The position numbers were made by a program, and so were the translations under genes. From Pyrenopolyporus hunteri (Eukaryota > Ascomycota > Sordariomycetes > Xylariales > Hypoxylaceae), in NCBI GenBank assembly GCA_902806595.1, contig CADCXC010000003.1:2852001-2916000 (forward strand): a stretch of DNA of 64,000 nt. The letters run 5' to 3'. A model generated the notes under the pieces. It was given only the letters and a program-made list of their open reading frames with translations, searched no databases and was not told the origin of the DNA. Below are positions 22,406 to 33,122 of this stretch, one piece after another (the stretch's first letter is position 1; every line of letters begins with the position of its first letter).

Positions 22406-23016
22406 TTGGCCATCTTCCGTCGTAAAAGCATATTATCGAAATGTATACTCTATCGAGGGGTAGATTAGCGTCGATACTGTTGTTGGAGTTGGTACATGTA
22501 TCACATAATAGTCTTTCCTCGACTACAAAGAAAAGAAACCTAGACTAGACACCACGACAAGACAAGACAAGACAAGACAAGAGGAAGAGATTCGGCGCCT
22601 ATATCTTGATACCTTCACTGTATATCTTAGGCGGGCAGACGAGGCTTTTGTACATATTATTGCCTGTAGCTTCGAAAGGAAGATAAGAGAAAAAAAATAA
22701 TGAAAATAATACTTAAACAACGCTCAAGTAGTAAATAGGTTCGCAGTTTAAGACGGCACTGTTATCATGAAATGATATGGTATGAAAAGAGGCATCCGAG
22801 GGACGCGAATACCGACGGAGTGCATCGGTCAGAAAGTGGAATTCTTTGAAAAGTGAACTCACGACGACACACCCTATATAAATACGTCTAAGCGAGGAGT
22901 TCCATACGGCACATATCACAAAAGTGTGTCTATCCCTATGGGTAGATATATATAGCACGAGGTCGACCCCCTTACATATATCGCCCTGCCCGCCCCCAAA
23001 CCACCAAACCAACCAA
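22406..23016. other. Convergent intergenic region
   Basis: The 3' flank of the Zrg17-like gene. It contains five tandem GACAA units at 22556-22580 and no supported gene. The region ends at the stop codon of the weak minus-strand model at 23017-23784. Confidence 0.5.
22556..22580 (+). repeat. (GACAA)5 pentanucleotide microsatellite
   Basis: Five exact tandem copies of GACAA, about 150 bp after the Zrg17-like stop codon and so probably in its 3' UTR or terminator region. Confidence 0.9.
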
Positions 23017-23784
23017 CTAAGCCGCGGCATCGATGGACCACCTACTTAAGCATCCGCCTAAAACGAAACCATAGTATCCCCTACTGCCGTTGTTGTTACA
23101 ACGGAAGGTATACAGAGAGGGGAGGGGGGAGGGGATGGGGGTCCGGGGAGGTAGGTCGTGTTCCTCAACCTTGATGGTCAAGTCGCTCGGCAGGTAGACC
23201 GAAGGGCCTAGCTTCATCTTGTATTCTTCCTTTCTATTTCCGCTTACTACGTGGGATATCTATCATATTTGAGGACCTCGTACGCTTGTCCCAAGGACAA
23301 AAGTTAAACAATATAAACGATAAGGCGGGAGCAGCTGAGTCGGTTGTAAGAAGACTGCCTATTCCCAACGTGATGGACGACGTTCGCTGTACGTGCTCAA
23401 GTAGAAGCATACCATACCGTGCCCCTTGGACAAATGTGTGGGATTGGTTGGTTTTTCTCATGTCCACACATGCTTCCAGACACCGTTGAGACGGACCCCC
23501 ATCACACCAGGAGCTAGATAAGTACCTGAAATAGCCTACAACACCCCTCCCCCCAACGCTTAAACCAACCCGGAGCTCACCCACCAAAAGCCTGCACCAC
23601 CTCCTCGACAGTGTTAACGCGGTCGCGCACCCACATGAACTTCTCCCAGAAATTCACCGAGCCGCACCTGCAGCTCGCGCCCCGCGGCCTCGCGGCTACT
23701 CAGGGCCTTGTCGCCCAGCTCGACGAAGCCCTCGTTCCGCCGGCAGAAGACGCAGTCCTCGACGCGTACGCGGTTGAAAGCCAT
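23017..23784 (-). pseudogene. Frame-broken two-exon coding segment, unknown family
   Basis: From the ATG at 23784 the frame reads MAFNRVRVEDCVFCRRNEGF and onward to EAAGRELQVR, then runs into a TAA at 23614-23616. In another frame the same stretch continues in a protein-like way (SVNFWEKFMWVRDRVNTVEE, then VVQAFGG). A GTGAGC donor at 23580 fits this second frame. It can join an acceptor at 23234-23236 to give KEEYKMKLGPSVYLPSDLTI. One extra base between about 23640 and 23700 would explain the switch. The segment is therefore either a pseudogene, a sequencing or assembly error, or part of a model I have not solved. The proposed intron (347 nt) is long for this genome. I do not recognise the family. 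GC content and codon use look coding, unlike the flanks. Confidence 0.35.
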
Positions 23785-24158
23785 GGTCTAGGAACTAGAG
23801 AGCGATGTAGGAGAGCCCAAGGAGACGGTCGGCGCGATCGGTCAAGCTTTGGCGGTCTCTCAGCGGGTTAGCTACTCTCGTCTCGTCGGATTTGAGTCTT
23901 CCGTCTTCTGCGAGCCGGACAGCACCTCCTTCTCCGACGGCCTCCCCGTCGCGAACGAGAAGCCGTGCTGCCGCGGCCGCGACGCTTGGAACCCGCGCGC
24001 TTAAAGCCCCCGACTGTAAGCCGGCCTATCCAGCCCAACGGGCTCCCAATCTGCAAGCCTCGTCGTCGTTGAGGTCCAGGTTGTCCGCCCATCGCCATCG
24101 AGGGGGGTCGCGAGCGAGTCTTCTTTGTCCAAGTCGGAAGCCTAGGTCGGTAGGTAAT

Positions 24159-24371
24159 CTACCGTGTCACCGCCGTTCGCCGCCAGGGGGCCATTTTGCC
24201 GTAGATATACCAAGGATACCGAGTCGTGGGTTCCGCGGGCGGGATGCGGACACCGGGACGCAGGAAGGAGTGCTTGGAGAGGACGCCGCCGCAGGCGCAG
24301 AGCAGCCATTCGCGGCACGTGAGACATCGCATGTGGCCATTTCCGTAACGGGCCGGATCGAAGCATTGCGT
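24159..24371 (-). pseudogene. Cys-rich coding-like segment upstream of the frame-broken gene
   Basis: After a possible TAG acceptor at 24372-24374 the minus strand is open for 71 codons. It contains QCFDPARYGNGHMRCLTCRE, then WLLCACGGVLSKHSFLRPG, and stops at a TAG at 24159-24161. The Cys spacing (C-x2-C followed by C-x-C) suggests a small metal-binding module, but no named domain is recognised. No start codon or donor could be fixed. Other protein-like pieces (for example RWADNLDLNDDEACRLG, and SFATGRPSEKEVLSGSQ near 23900) lie between this segment and 23784 in different frames. The whole 23.0-24.4 kb stretch may therefore be one decayed gene or two unresolved ones. Confidence 0.3.
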
Positions 24372-24439
24372 CTATTCGAAAACGCACCGGGCGTTGGGGG
24401 ATGGGCGTGGCCGAACGGCAGGGCGGTTCGCTAAGTGGA

Positions 24440-27174
24440 GGGACGTCGAGGCAGCAGATGCCTCATCTCATCGCGAGAGACTGACCTACGGGAGCCCCGC
24501 TCTCGCTGCCGTAGTCAGGCGCGGCCGTTATATCCGCTCTCCCGTGGTATTTGGGGCGATGTGTACCTACCTACCCATATATATGGTAGAGCAATCGGCG
24601 GCTGAAGAAGTACGTTCAACGATCGTGTAGATATACAGTGTATAAGAGATAGCGAAAGGATCGGGAAATGGTATGAGTAGCCGAAATTCAAGAGAATAGT
24701 ATCTGCAAAATCATGAGATGTTAGGTAGGCCAGCTCAAACTCGGAGGAATAGCAGACAGCTTCGGAACCGACTCCTCGTTCCCGTACGTCCGTACGTGAG
24801 TATATCTACTAAGAGGCACGCCATTCAAATCCGCGATAGTGTCAAACGGACCACGCCCACGGTTAACTCCTTGGTTTACTCTTGGGTTCGCTAATACGAG
24901 ATTTTCCCCATCTTTTTCCCATGCTACGTATACTTTAGCCACCCCATATATATCCCGTTAAAGGGTGATTAAGAGGGGTGTCAAACCATGCTATTTTGCT
25001 ACAATGATTTGCTATAAGCGTGTATACAGCGGAAATACGGTTAGGGCTGCGGAGATAAAAGGGCTGCAACGGACCTCATATCACCGGAACCCGTGGCACG
25101 ATAGAGCTGGGCTCTAGGCCGTGACATAACGGATAATGAATGAGAGGATTCATGTTATATGATAGAGGCCTTACCTCAGTAGAAGTACTCATACTGAATC
25201 AGTCTCGGGGGGCTTGGCCTGAGTCTATTAGTATGTCCGGCTGAAGAGGTACCGTTGATTGACAAGGAGCACATTTCTTCGAATTGGCTTGAACCACCAT
25301 AAGCTCGAAGCCGAGGGAAATGCTTATGGGCCCAGTCGGATGCGGGCTGCGAATTACAGGTTGCCGTGCTTGGACCTGCAAAATTTGATACTTCTAAAAT
25401 AACATCACCGTTTAGAGACTTTCAAATAAATATAAGTAGGTAGGTGGGTAGGTAGGTAGGTATTGTTTCGAGTTCCGTCCATTAGGAATTTTAAGATACT
25501 CGCTACGGCTCGGTTCGATTAACAAATCTAATCAGGTAGAGGAGCCGAGACATGCCATCATGTCGTGAATCCAGTACGGATACCTATACATCTCGTATAC
25601 GAACCTCTATGTGAGTCGCTGTTGAGTCTCGTAGTAACCACCAATTGAGTCGAGTTCCGCTGTCGATCGTGTTCGTAGTCTAAACGCATTTACTTAGGTA
25701 TGGAAGCCGATGTCTTCCAGGGATTATCAACTGCCTGAATGAGGTAAAAACACCGACGTCACAACATACTCCAATGGGAGGCCACTAGGGGCGATAGACC
25801 ACGTCCGGTCTAAGAACGAGCGCGACGACTATTCTCGGGGGACTGAGGATTTCGTTGGTGCGGTTTTGAACACCGCAATCTTACTCCATCCCATTCATCC
25901 TTCTCGAGGCCCGCCGCTGCGGTCATGTCATCTCAGGCTTGAAGCCAAGGTCAAGGCCGGACCATCATCATCATGCATAAGATCGAATGACGCGCTGTCT
26001 TTCCGGTTAGAAGCCTCGCTTCGTCACGGCTGTGTAGTTCAGCCGCGGAGGCACACATGCGTGCACACACATTCCGTTGCGGGTGAGGCGCATACCCTCG
26101 TCCCCTGCAAGACCGAGCCTTAATTTCCCTGTACCCCTCTATTTCTTTTTCATCGCGTTGCGAGGCCTCACCTGCGTAAGCTGCCCGTCCGTTCGCCTTG
26201 CGGTCGAGAAGGGAAACCCCTGGCGCTTCACAGGCACATACGAAATATACACATATGCCTACATACTTAATACAGGTAAGGGCCGAATATGGTAGGGAAC
26301 TGCGAGGGTGGTACTTATTCCGATGTTACGGCGATTTCATCTTCGTTCTCGGGTGCGCTGACTCGCTTGTCCATGATATGATTGACCGCTTCTGTAATGT
26401 GCGACGAACACGCATATATAGCATCGGGATACGGCACCCAAAACCAGAGGGGGATGAGGTTGGCGAGTTGCAAGTTGTGTACGGGACGCTGCTGGCGCGA
26501 GTCACTGCTGGGTTGGATGCCGGGTTGGATAAGTGGCTTGGGACACGGGTTGCATTCGAAATTTGTCCTGTAAGCGACGGGATAGATTTCGTAGTACAGT
26601 CCCCTCTGGGGTGTGATGGAAGGAATCGACCCAAGTTGTACGGTTCGTAGGTAGGAGCATGACTGGGAGTTAAGTGGCGGTCAAATGATACCCCGAGGGA
26701 TTAATTGCATTGACCTCTGTATCTCGATGGATGTCTTGGTGTCTTGGTATGTTTTGTATGTCAATGAGGCAGACGGGCACTTAGGTAGGTACCTATGTGT
26801 GCCCGTAGTATGGATCAGCGTATACGGTGTGCTGTGTCCGGACGAATGAGATTGTTTCGTCATCGGTTTCACTCGGATATGATGATTAGGTGATGCTTGT
26901 GGTGGTAGTAGAGTTGATGATGGTGGTGGTGACGGATGGTGGGGATGAGAGTGGCGTTGATTTCCCTTATGTGGCTCATCAACTATTACCTTAGATCGGT
27001 GGGTGTGTATGTGTTAGGTAGGGTAAGTATCTCGTCTATGGAATACAAAAGTTTCCGACAACTGGTGGCGGCATTAATGCGGGTTAGGAGAGCTCATATC
27101 AGACAACCCTCCTTCTAACCCGAGTCTAAATGTGTTGGCTTGCGTCTCCCAGCTAACGTGGCACAGCATCGACA
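24440..27174. other. 2.7-kb region without a supported gene
   Basis: Only short or unconvincing open frames occur, the longest 150 codons at 26198-26650 (see rejected items). A (GTAG)n tract lies at 25436-25463. The last few hundred bases should hold the promoter of the kinase gene starting at 27175. Confidence 0.4.
25436..25463 (+). repeat. (GTAG)n tetranucleotide tract
   Basis: Seven imperfect GTAG units in tandem. It is one of the longest uninterrupted examples of the TACC/GGTA word family that recurs throughout the intergenic DNA of this window. Confidence 0.85.
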
Positions 27175-28675
27175 ATGATGAAGAAACTCGTTTGCGTTGG
27201 AGCTTGCTATCTCGATACCATCCTCGAGTGAGTTGCCCCTTGGTTGCATAAATAAGCATAGCCTGACTCAGATCAATCTCACGCATGTAGCGTGCCTCAC
27301 TACCCGGGCGAGGATTCCAAACTACGTGCCACCAATTTACAAGTCCGTCGCGGCGGCAATTGTCCTAACACGCTCGAGGTCCTCCAACAGCTCCTGAGGG
27401 AGCCGGAGGGTCGTTTCGACGTTAAACCTTACCTGATATCATGTTTGCCTGGTGCCGACGCACCTGCGACAGGGACGGTGCTAGACTCGTTCGGCCCAGC
27501 AAGCCTCGTCGACTTCTCGAAATGCATCTTCCGTGAAGGCCACAGGGGTCCGGCCAGTAGCTACATCATACGTAGCGAAGCCACCGGCAGCCGCACCCTC
27601 GTCAACTACAACGACTTACCTGAGATGACGATCGACGAATTCGTCGCGGCCGCCGAGGAGGTCGGCGACGAAGCTTGGTTCCACTTTGAGGTAGGCTAGG
27701 TAGCTAGGACATCTGACGCTCTGATCTGGACTCACCCCAAGACATGCACAGGGACGGATTCCTGAAACGACGTTGCAGTGCATTCGGCACCTAAGGCGGT
27801 CGTTCCCCAACGTAAGAGTAAGCGTCGAAGTCGAAAAACCGGGCCGAGAGGGATTGGAGGATCTGGCGGCTGAAGCAGACGTTGTCTTCTATTCGCGAAG
27901 CTGGGCTGAGGTGAGTTAAGTCACTTTTTTTCTTTTTCTTTCTCCCTATACTCATGCAAGGACGACGGTAAATATTGTCTGTGTGTATATGTGCGTATTG
28001 GCGCGGTAATAGATGTTAACCTGACAACCTGGTCTCGTCTAGAGTAAGCGGTACCGTAGTGCTCAGCAATGCTTGAGCGCCCAATCGGGCGTGGCCCGCA
28101 AAGCGTGAGTTGCATCGCTCCTGGTCGCTAAGAAGCGATTGCAGCACAGCGGTACGGTGCGCTGAGATAATACGATTGCAGGTGTCTCCTGTTGTGTACG
28201 TGGGGATCGGACGGTGCATCGTGTCTATCACTTCCCAGCAAGAAGGCCGTGTCTTGCTCGGCAACATTGCCTGGCCAAACCATTACCGTGGTGGAGTATG
28301 TCAGACCGCCGGAGCCGGTTTCAAAGGGGAGGGGAGAGAGGAGGAAAAAAGAATAAAAAATAAAAAAAACCAAAGACGCTATCTAAAAAGGATAGAACTA
28401 CATATTGAACAAGAACGTAGGCTAACGATTATCCCTGCGTTAGTACGGTAGGAGCTGGTGATACTTTCATTGCCGGGATACTGTTCGGGCTGCTGTGCCA
28501 TGACGAGGACTGGGACACCGAGAAGAAAGTCCAGTTTGCTGTCCAGCTAGCTACGTGCAAGGTGCAACGGGACGGGTTCGACGGTCTTGGGGCCGAGGGA
28601 ATGGAGCGCTTTAGGGGTGGCGTCGTCGGTCCTAATGCAAATGAAACTGGACGATTGGGTATGAGATGTGACTAG
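27175..28675 (+). CDS. PfkB-family sugar kinase, ketohexokinase-like
   Basis: Six exons: 27175-27227, 27291-27690, 27752-27910, 28043-28104, 28182-28295 and 28444-28675 (339 aa). All junctions are GT-AG and in phase. The N-terminus MMKKLVCVGACYLDTILDVP continues into HYPGEDSKLRATNLQVRRGG and NCPNTLEVLQQL, the substrate-binding region of ketohexokinase-type PfkB enzymes. Further motifs are FHFEGRIPETT, which is split by intron 2, and VEVEKPGREGLEDLAAEAD. The signature GAGDTFIAGILFG lies at 266-278 and contains the catalytic Asp269 and the anion hole. The acceptor of intron 5 was chosen at 28443, because only that choice gives VVDTVGAGDTF. The enzyme probably phosphorylates a ketohexose or related sugar with ATP in the cytosol; exact substrate specificity cannot be read from sequence. 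Two ATGs are adjacent (27175 and 27178) and either could start. Confidence 0.9.
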
Positions 28676-31600
28676 CGAGTCCGTGGTCGTGTGACGAGTG
28701 GAAAAGGGAACGGGGAGAAAGGGGAAAAAATATACATAAGCCATATTAAACATGGGGGCGCCTATCATCTTGGGGTTGTCTGGGAACGGTCTCCCGAACA
28801 CGATGGGGAAGTATCTCTTTTTTTTTTCTCTCGTGAAAACATCCATATGTGGGTATGTATTCGTTCGCATACATTACATACTAGTCCGGACGCAAAAAGC
28901 AGGAAACCGTCCGCTAAAGAGGCTTGCATGGATCGATAGGTCGTAGTAAAACGAGGGCACGTAAAACGTAGGCACCTAACATTATTATCTCGGGAAATAG
29001 GGGATAACCACCATCGGCCTCATCGACTCTCATCGGCCCCATCCCTTGGATTGGTAGAGCGGTAGGGCAATGTATTGTGCATAGGGAAGACAAATGCTGC
29101 CCTGTCCTTGAGCTGGGCGTGGAGAAGGAAGATGTAAAGACCGGCCGAGACTAGACGATCCGTTTCTACAGAAAAAGCCCTTGGAATTAAAATGATAGGT
29201 AGCAGGCAATACCGTAGTGGGATACAATAAGAGTGGGAAAGAAGTGGAATAGGTGTAGGTTGTAGGTGATCGGTGATAGGTGCAATAAGCGGTGAAACTT
29301 GTGGATCGATGCTATGTGAGATGGGTTTTGCCCGGAATGGTAAGTCCTATGTACTGTACTTCCAGTATACTATGGTAGATACTGTGGCAGGTACCTCTGG
29401 ACCTACTCTTGTATGGGGGGGGGGGCTTCCCTGGCACGGGTAATGGTCCCGTATTAAAGTACTTAACACAACAAGTCCATCCATAACGTAAAGGGCGTAA
29501 CAGCAATACGCGTACATATTACCAGTAACATTTATTAAACGGATAACCTCGTACGACTTGTTTTAGATACGCGTACCTATAGGTCTATTGCCATCTCGAT
29601 GCTTGATGTACTTCGTCGTAACAACACCCATATACCCGGGCGTCCGTATACCCGGATGTACTTTAAGAGGTTGGTATACACACAAATAGGTACTATACAT
29701 GTACCTTCATGTAGGCAATTACACATATATAGAGCCGTACGTACAACGTAAATGCTGGATTATATACAACATTTTAGGTACCAATTTAATACTTAACATA
29801 GGAGGTACACGTGTGTATATAAGGTATGTACGTACCTCCGTGCTGATATTTTGTAACCCGAGCATGTTTGCCTCTAAATGCTGTATCCGTCGCGTCGTAT
29901 CCCACTCCTGGCGTCCATGTGAAGGAAGAAGCCCTTGTGGGTGCCGGAGCCGTTCTTCTGCACTCCGTAAACCTGGATCGCCAGGAATTGTCCTTGAATT
30001 TGGGGGGGTGTTAGGGAAGGGGGGCAATAAGGTGGCACGATGAGTCGTATCGAAGAAACTTTCTCACGTAGGATTTAGACGTCGCAGAGCTGACACGAGC
30101 CAACTACAACCTACTGACAGTGTATGTACACTTATGTGTATGTGCCTACATGCGCTTACCGACCTAATACATGTCTACCTACATACATCGACGCCTCAGT
30201 CGGCCCCCGGGCCACCAAGTCCACGACAGCTCCCCCTTTTTTAACGGATCCCCTAAATCATTTGAAATATCCCCACGTCCGGCAGTAGCTGTTCTGGATT
30301 CAACATATTGCGTTCCTATTATACGGATGTTGGCAAGCCGCGTCAATACATACGGAATGACTAGCGGCCCATCGTGATTCGTTGCCTGCTACCGAGAACC
30401 CCCCCTTTTTATCGAATCTACTTCATCCAAACCAATGTTTCTAAAATCGAGGTTCTCCGTCAGTTGGATAGGCTGATCCACCTCTCTCCGGCCTCAACCT
30501 CAGTTATTGTAAGTAAGGTAATCACAATACCGTACAGTTGGTTACGAGCCAACATCGAACCTATGTAATGCCCCGGAGGATATCTAGCCGTTAGGGACGC
30601 TAGGCCATTGGCTAGCTTTCGCGGACGACCACGGCCATGACGCAACACTCCTGTTCGGTACGCCGCGTATAAAATATGGGGGATGAGGAGGGGTTACATA
30701 TCATTCACTTCCTGGGGTTCTATGGAACCGTGTACAACTTTTATGTGCATACGGCTAGCCCTTGTGGCCAATGGTGAGTGATGCTACGTGCTCGATTTTG
30801 TGCCGCCAAAGCGGTTATCGATCACCCTAAAGGAGCAGTTCCGAACAGCAGAAAGTTCGCAGAAAGCTCGGCCATCTCGGCTAGCATCGACAATTCTCAC
30901 CGCGAGATTTCCTCTTTTCAGTTTACCGAACTTAGAAGATTGGAGAACCCGAACCAACCTCTTAGCGCCTTTTCATCGTCATCTATTTTTTATTTTCTTT
31001 TATTTATTTAATTTTTCGCCATCAGTCGAGTAGGAGTGCATGAAGGTCCGTTCTGGTAATGTAACAGTTTTTGCTTCCTCGAAACCCTCGCCCGCGTAGG
31101 TATGTCTATCTATTTTGAGGAAGGTGTCAGAAATGCCGTATCCGGATATATACGGTACCTGGGTAGGGAATATAAGCCCTCCCCCACCATCCACGTAAGT
31201 TTCGATATTGGTTTTGAGCGACGATTACCTAACTTAGATTACCCCCCTACCTGGGAACTTCGCAACTTGCTGACCCTAACGGCGTAGTATGTAGGAATGA
31301 GATAGGAATGAGAGTTTAAGTGGTGATTGCTAGCCTTGGAAATAAATTCCCGCTTCCATGCTATGTAGTAAACTGCCAACCGGAGCTAGACCCATGATCT
31401 CTTCCGGAACGACGTTCTCCTAATGCTGTAAGAATGTATGAATATAATAGTAATATAACATCCATGTAACAATAAAGGTCCTGAGCTGTTTCGTTGCTCT
31501 ACGGAACTTTGCCTCGTTTCGATCCAATACATTAAACACTCGACACAGTATTTGGTTACATATCATCTACCTGGGGCGTGTATTTGTATTACCCAGCAAA

Positions 31601-32300
31601 GAGTACATATAATATAGGCCCTCCTTGAGCGCTATGCTTAGCTACACTAATAGGCTCTAGTTCCAAGGCTCAGCCCGTGGCTCGGAGAGTAAGTCCGAGG
31701 TCGAGGATTGCGTTAGGTAGGTATAATCCTAGTTAATTGCCTCGTGAGCTAGGACTTGAGTTACCAGATAAAACGAGGCAGTAGCTAATGTTAATAGCTA
31801 ATTGACCAAGGTTGATGTTAGCTTGAACTATTATCAACTCGCTTCACTTAAGAGGATTCCTCAGCCTCTTGTTTAACACGGATGCTCAAATGTTAAAATT
31901 CGTCTTCGACTGGAGCCATGCTAAGCGGCATAGTTGGACCCATTCACGGTGGACGGCACCACTTGTACCCTTGATTCATTCACGGATGCATGCCGTAACG
32001 GTATTGGCGAGGGCGGCGCACCTGGGACCCAAGGCTTCCGAGGATACGCCTATGTAATGAACTAACCGACGGGGCAGGGGGAAACGGATTTCTGTACGAT
32101 TCCTGAGCGCGGGCTGGATTGGAGCAGGAAGGCAAGTTAATGTAGATCTAGGGCGCTTAGGATTAGGACCTCGTCAGAACGGAACATGGCTGAACCCGAA
32201 GTACATAATTGGATACAGCCCACGCTGTAACCTGTATGTAGGGATCTTTCTAGTATAGGACGCATTCGTGAGGACGTGCGCTGTAACCCCCTTATGAATT

Positions 32301-32314
32301 GTATTGTACAATAC
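32301..32314. repeat. Perfect 14-bp palindrome, copy 1
   Basis: GTATTGTACAATAC is its own reverse complement. An identical copy lies at 32731-32744, 430 bp away. A 13-base near copy lies at 57911-57923. Confidence 0.8.
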
Positions 32315-32730
32315 GACACAGGTCATGTACCTAGGTATGTATGTATATGTCCATGTACCGGCGATTGGACGGATTGCTGGCAATCATAGGCGATCTTTGC
32401 GGCACCTTAGTGTGTTGGATCTCCTCCCCCCCACGACGAGATACTCGACAGTCAAGTTACAACAAGGGTTGATTGATAACCTTCCAAGTGGAATCTAAAT
32501 CAAGTACCTAGCAGAGGTAACTAGCCAGGGCTACCAGGGCTGCCAGTTTCCGGCGACCAGCAAGGTCTCGGTCATGGGTTTGATTGTTCGATGTAAAGGA
32601 AATAGAAACCTTCCAGAGCATTCCCTGGCGTCTTTTCGACTAAAAATTCCCATCCCTCGCCGAATTCCCATCCCAACCTGGTTCTAATCTAGCTTAGTAC
32701 CATATTATGAACAATATATATCTAGTATAT

Positions 32731-32744
32731 GTATTGTACAATAC
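32731..32744. repeat. Perfect 14-bp palindrome, copy 2
   Basis: Identical to the palindrome at 32301-32314. Both copies are intergenic. Confidence 0.8.
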
Positions 32745-33080
32745 TTACGTACATTACTTACGTTCGTGGCTGATTGTATTTCCACCTTACTTTGTGCGTA
32801 AGCTCTTCCATACACCACGGTGCCCCCGACACGACCGGCCGCAAACATTGTGTACTTATTGCTACGCACCATGCACGGTCGTAGCCAATGCAATCATCTG
32901 ACTTACATGGCCGGCGTGGCACGGGATCAGCAAAATAGATGTGTCTGGCACGTATGTGGTGGGACGGGCAGGACGGGGGTAGCAGGATGGGCGCTTTAGG
33001 CACTGGCGTCGACCGTGTTAATGAATCGTGACGATGACGACGGTGGTGGGAGGTGGACCTTCAAAATAGCGATGCATACA

Positions 33081-33122
33081 TACATACCTACCTGCCCTAC
33101 CTACCCTACCTACCTACCTACA
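33081..33122 (+). repeat. TACC-type tetranucleotide cluster
   Basis: Tandem, slightly interrupted CTAC units (ACCTACCTACCTACA at its end), complementary in sense to the GTAG tract at 25436. Typical of the intergenic word family seen across the window. Confidence 0.85.

Noticed and set aside
23234..23587. 117-codon minus-strand frame covering the proposed intron of the frame-broken gene
   Set aside because: It has no family resemblance, starts at a non-ATG codon, and begins and ends near splice sites that fit the flanking pieces better. It remains possible that part of it is an exon.
26198..26650. 150-codon plus-strand frame
   Set aside because: Composition is irregular, an opposing open frame overlaps it, and no domain or splice partner could be identified.
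33081..33122. Tandem CTAC units considered as a CRISPR-like array or telomere-like repeat
   Set aside because: The unit is only four bases with no spacers, and the sequence is not the fungal telomere TTAGGG/CCCTAA. It is a simple microsatellite.
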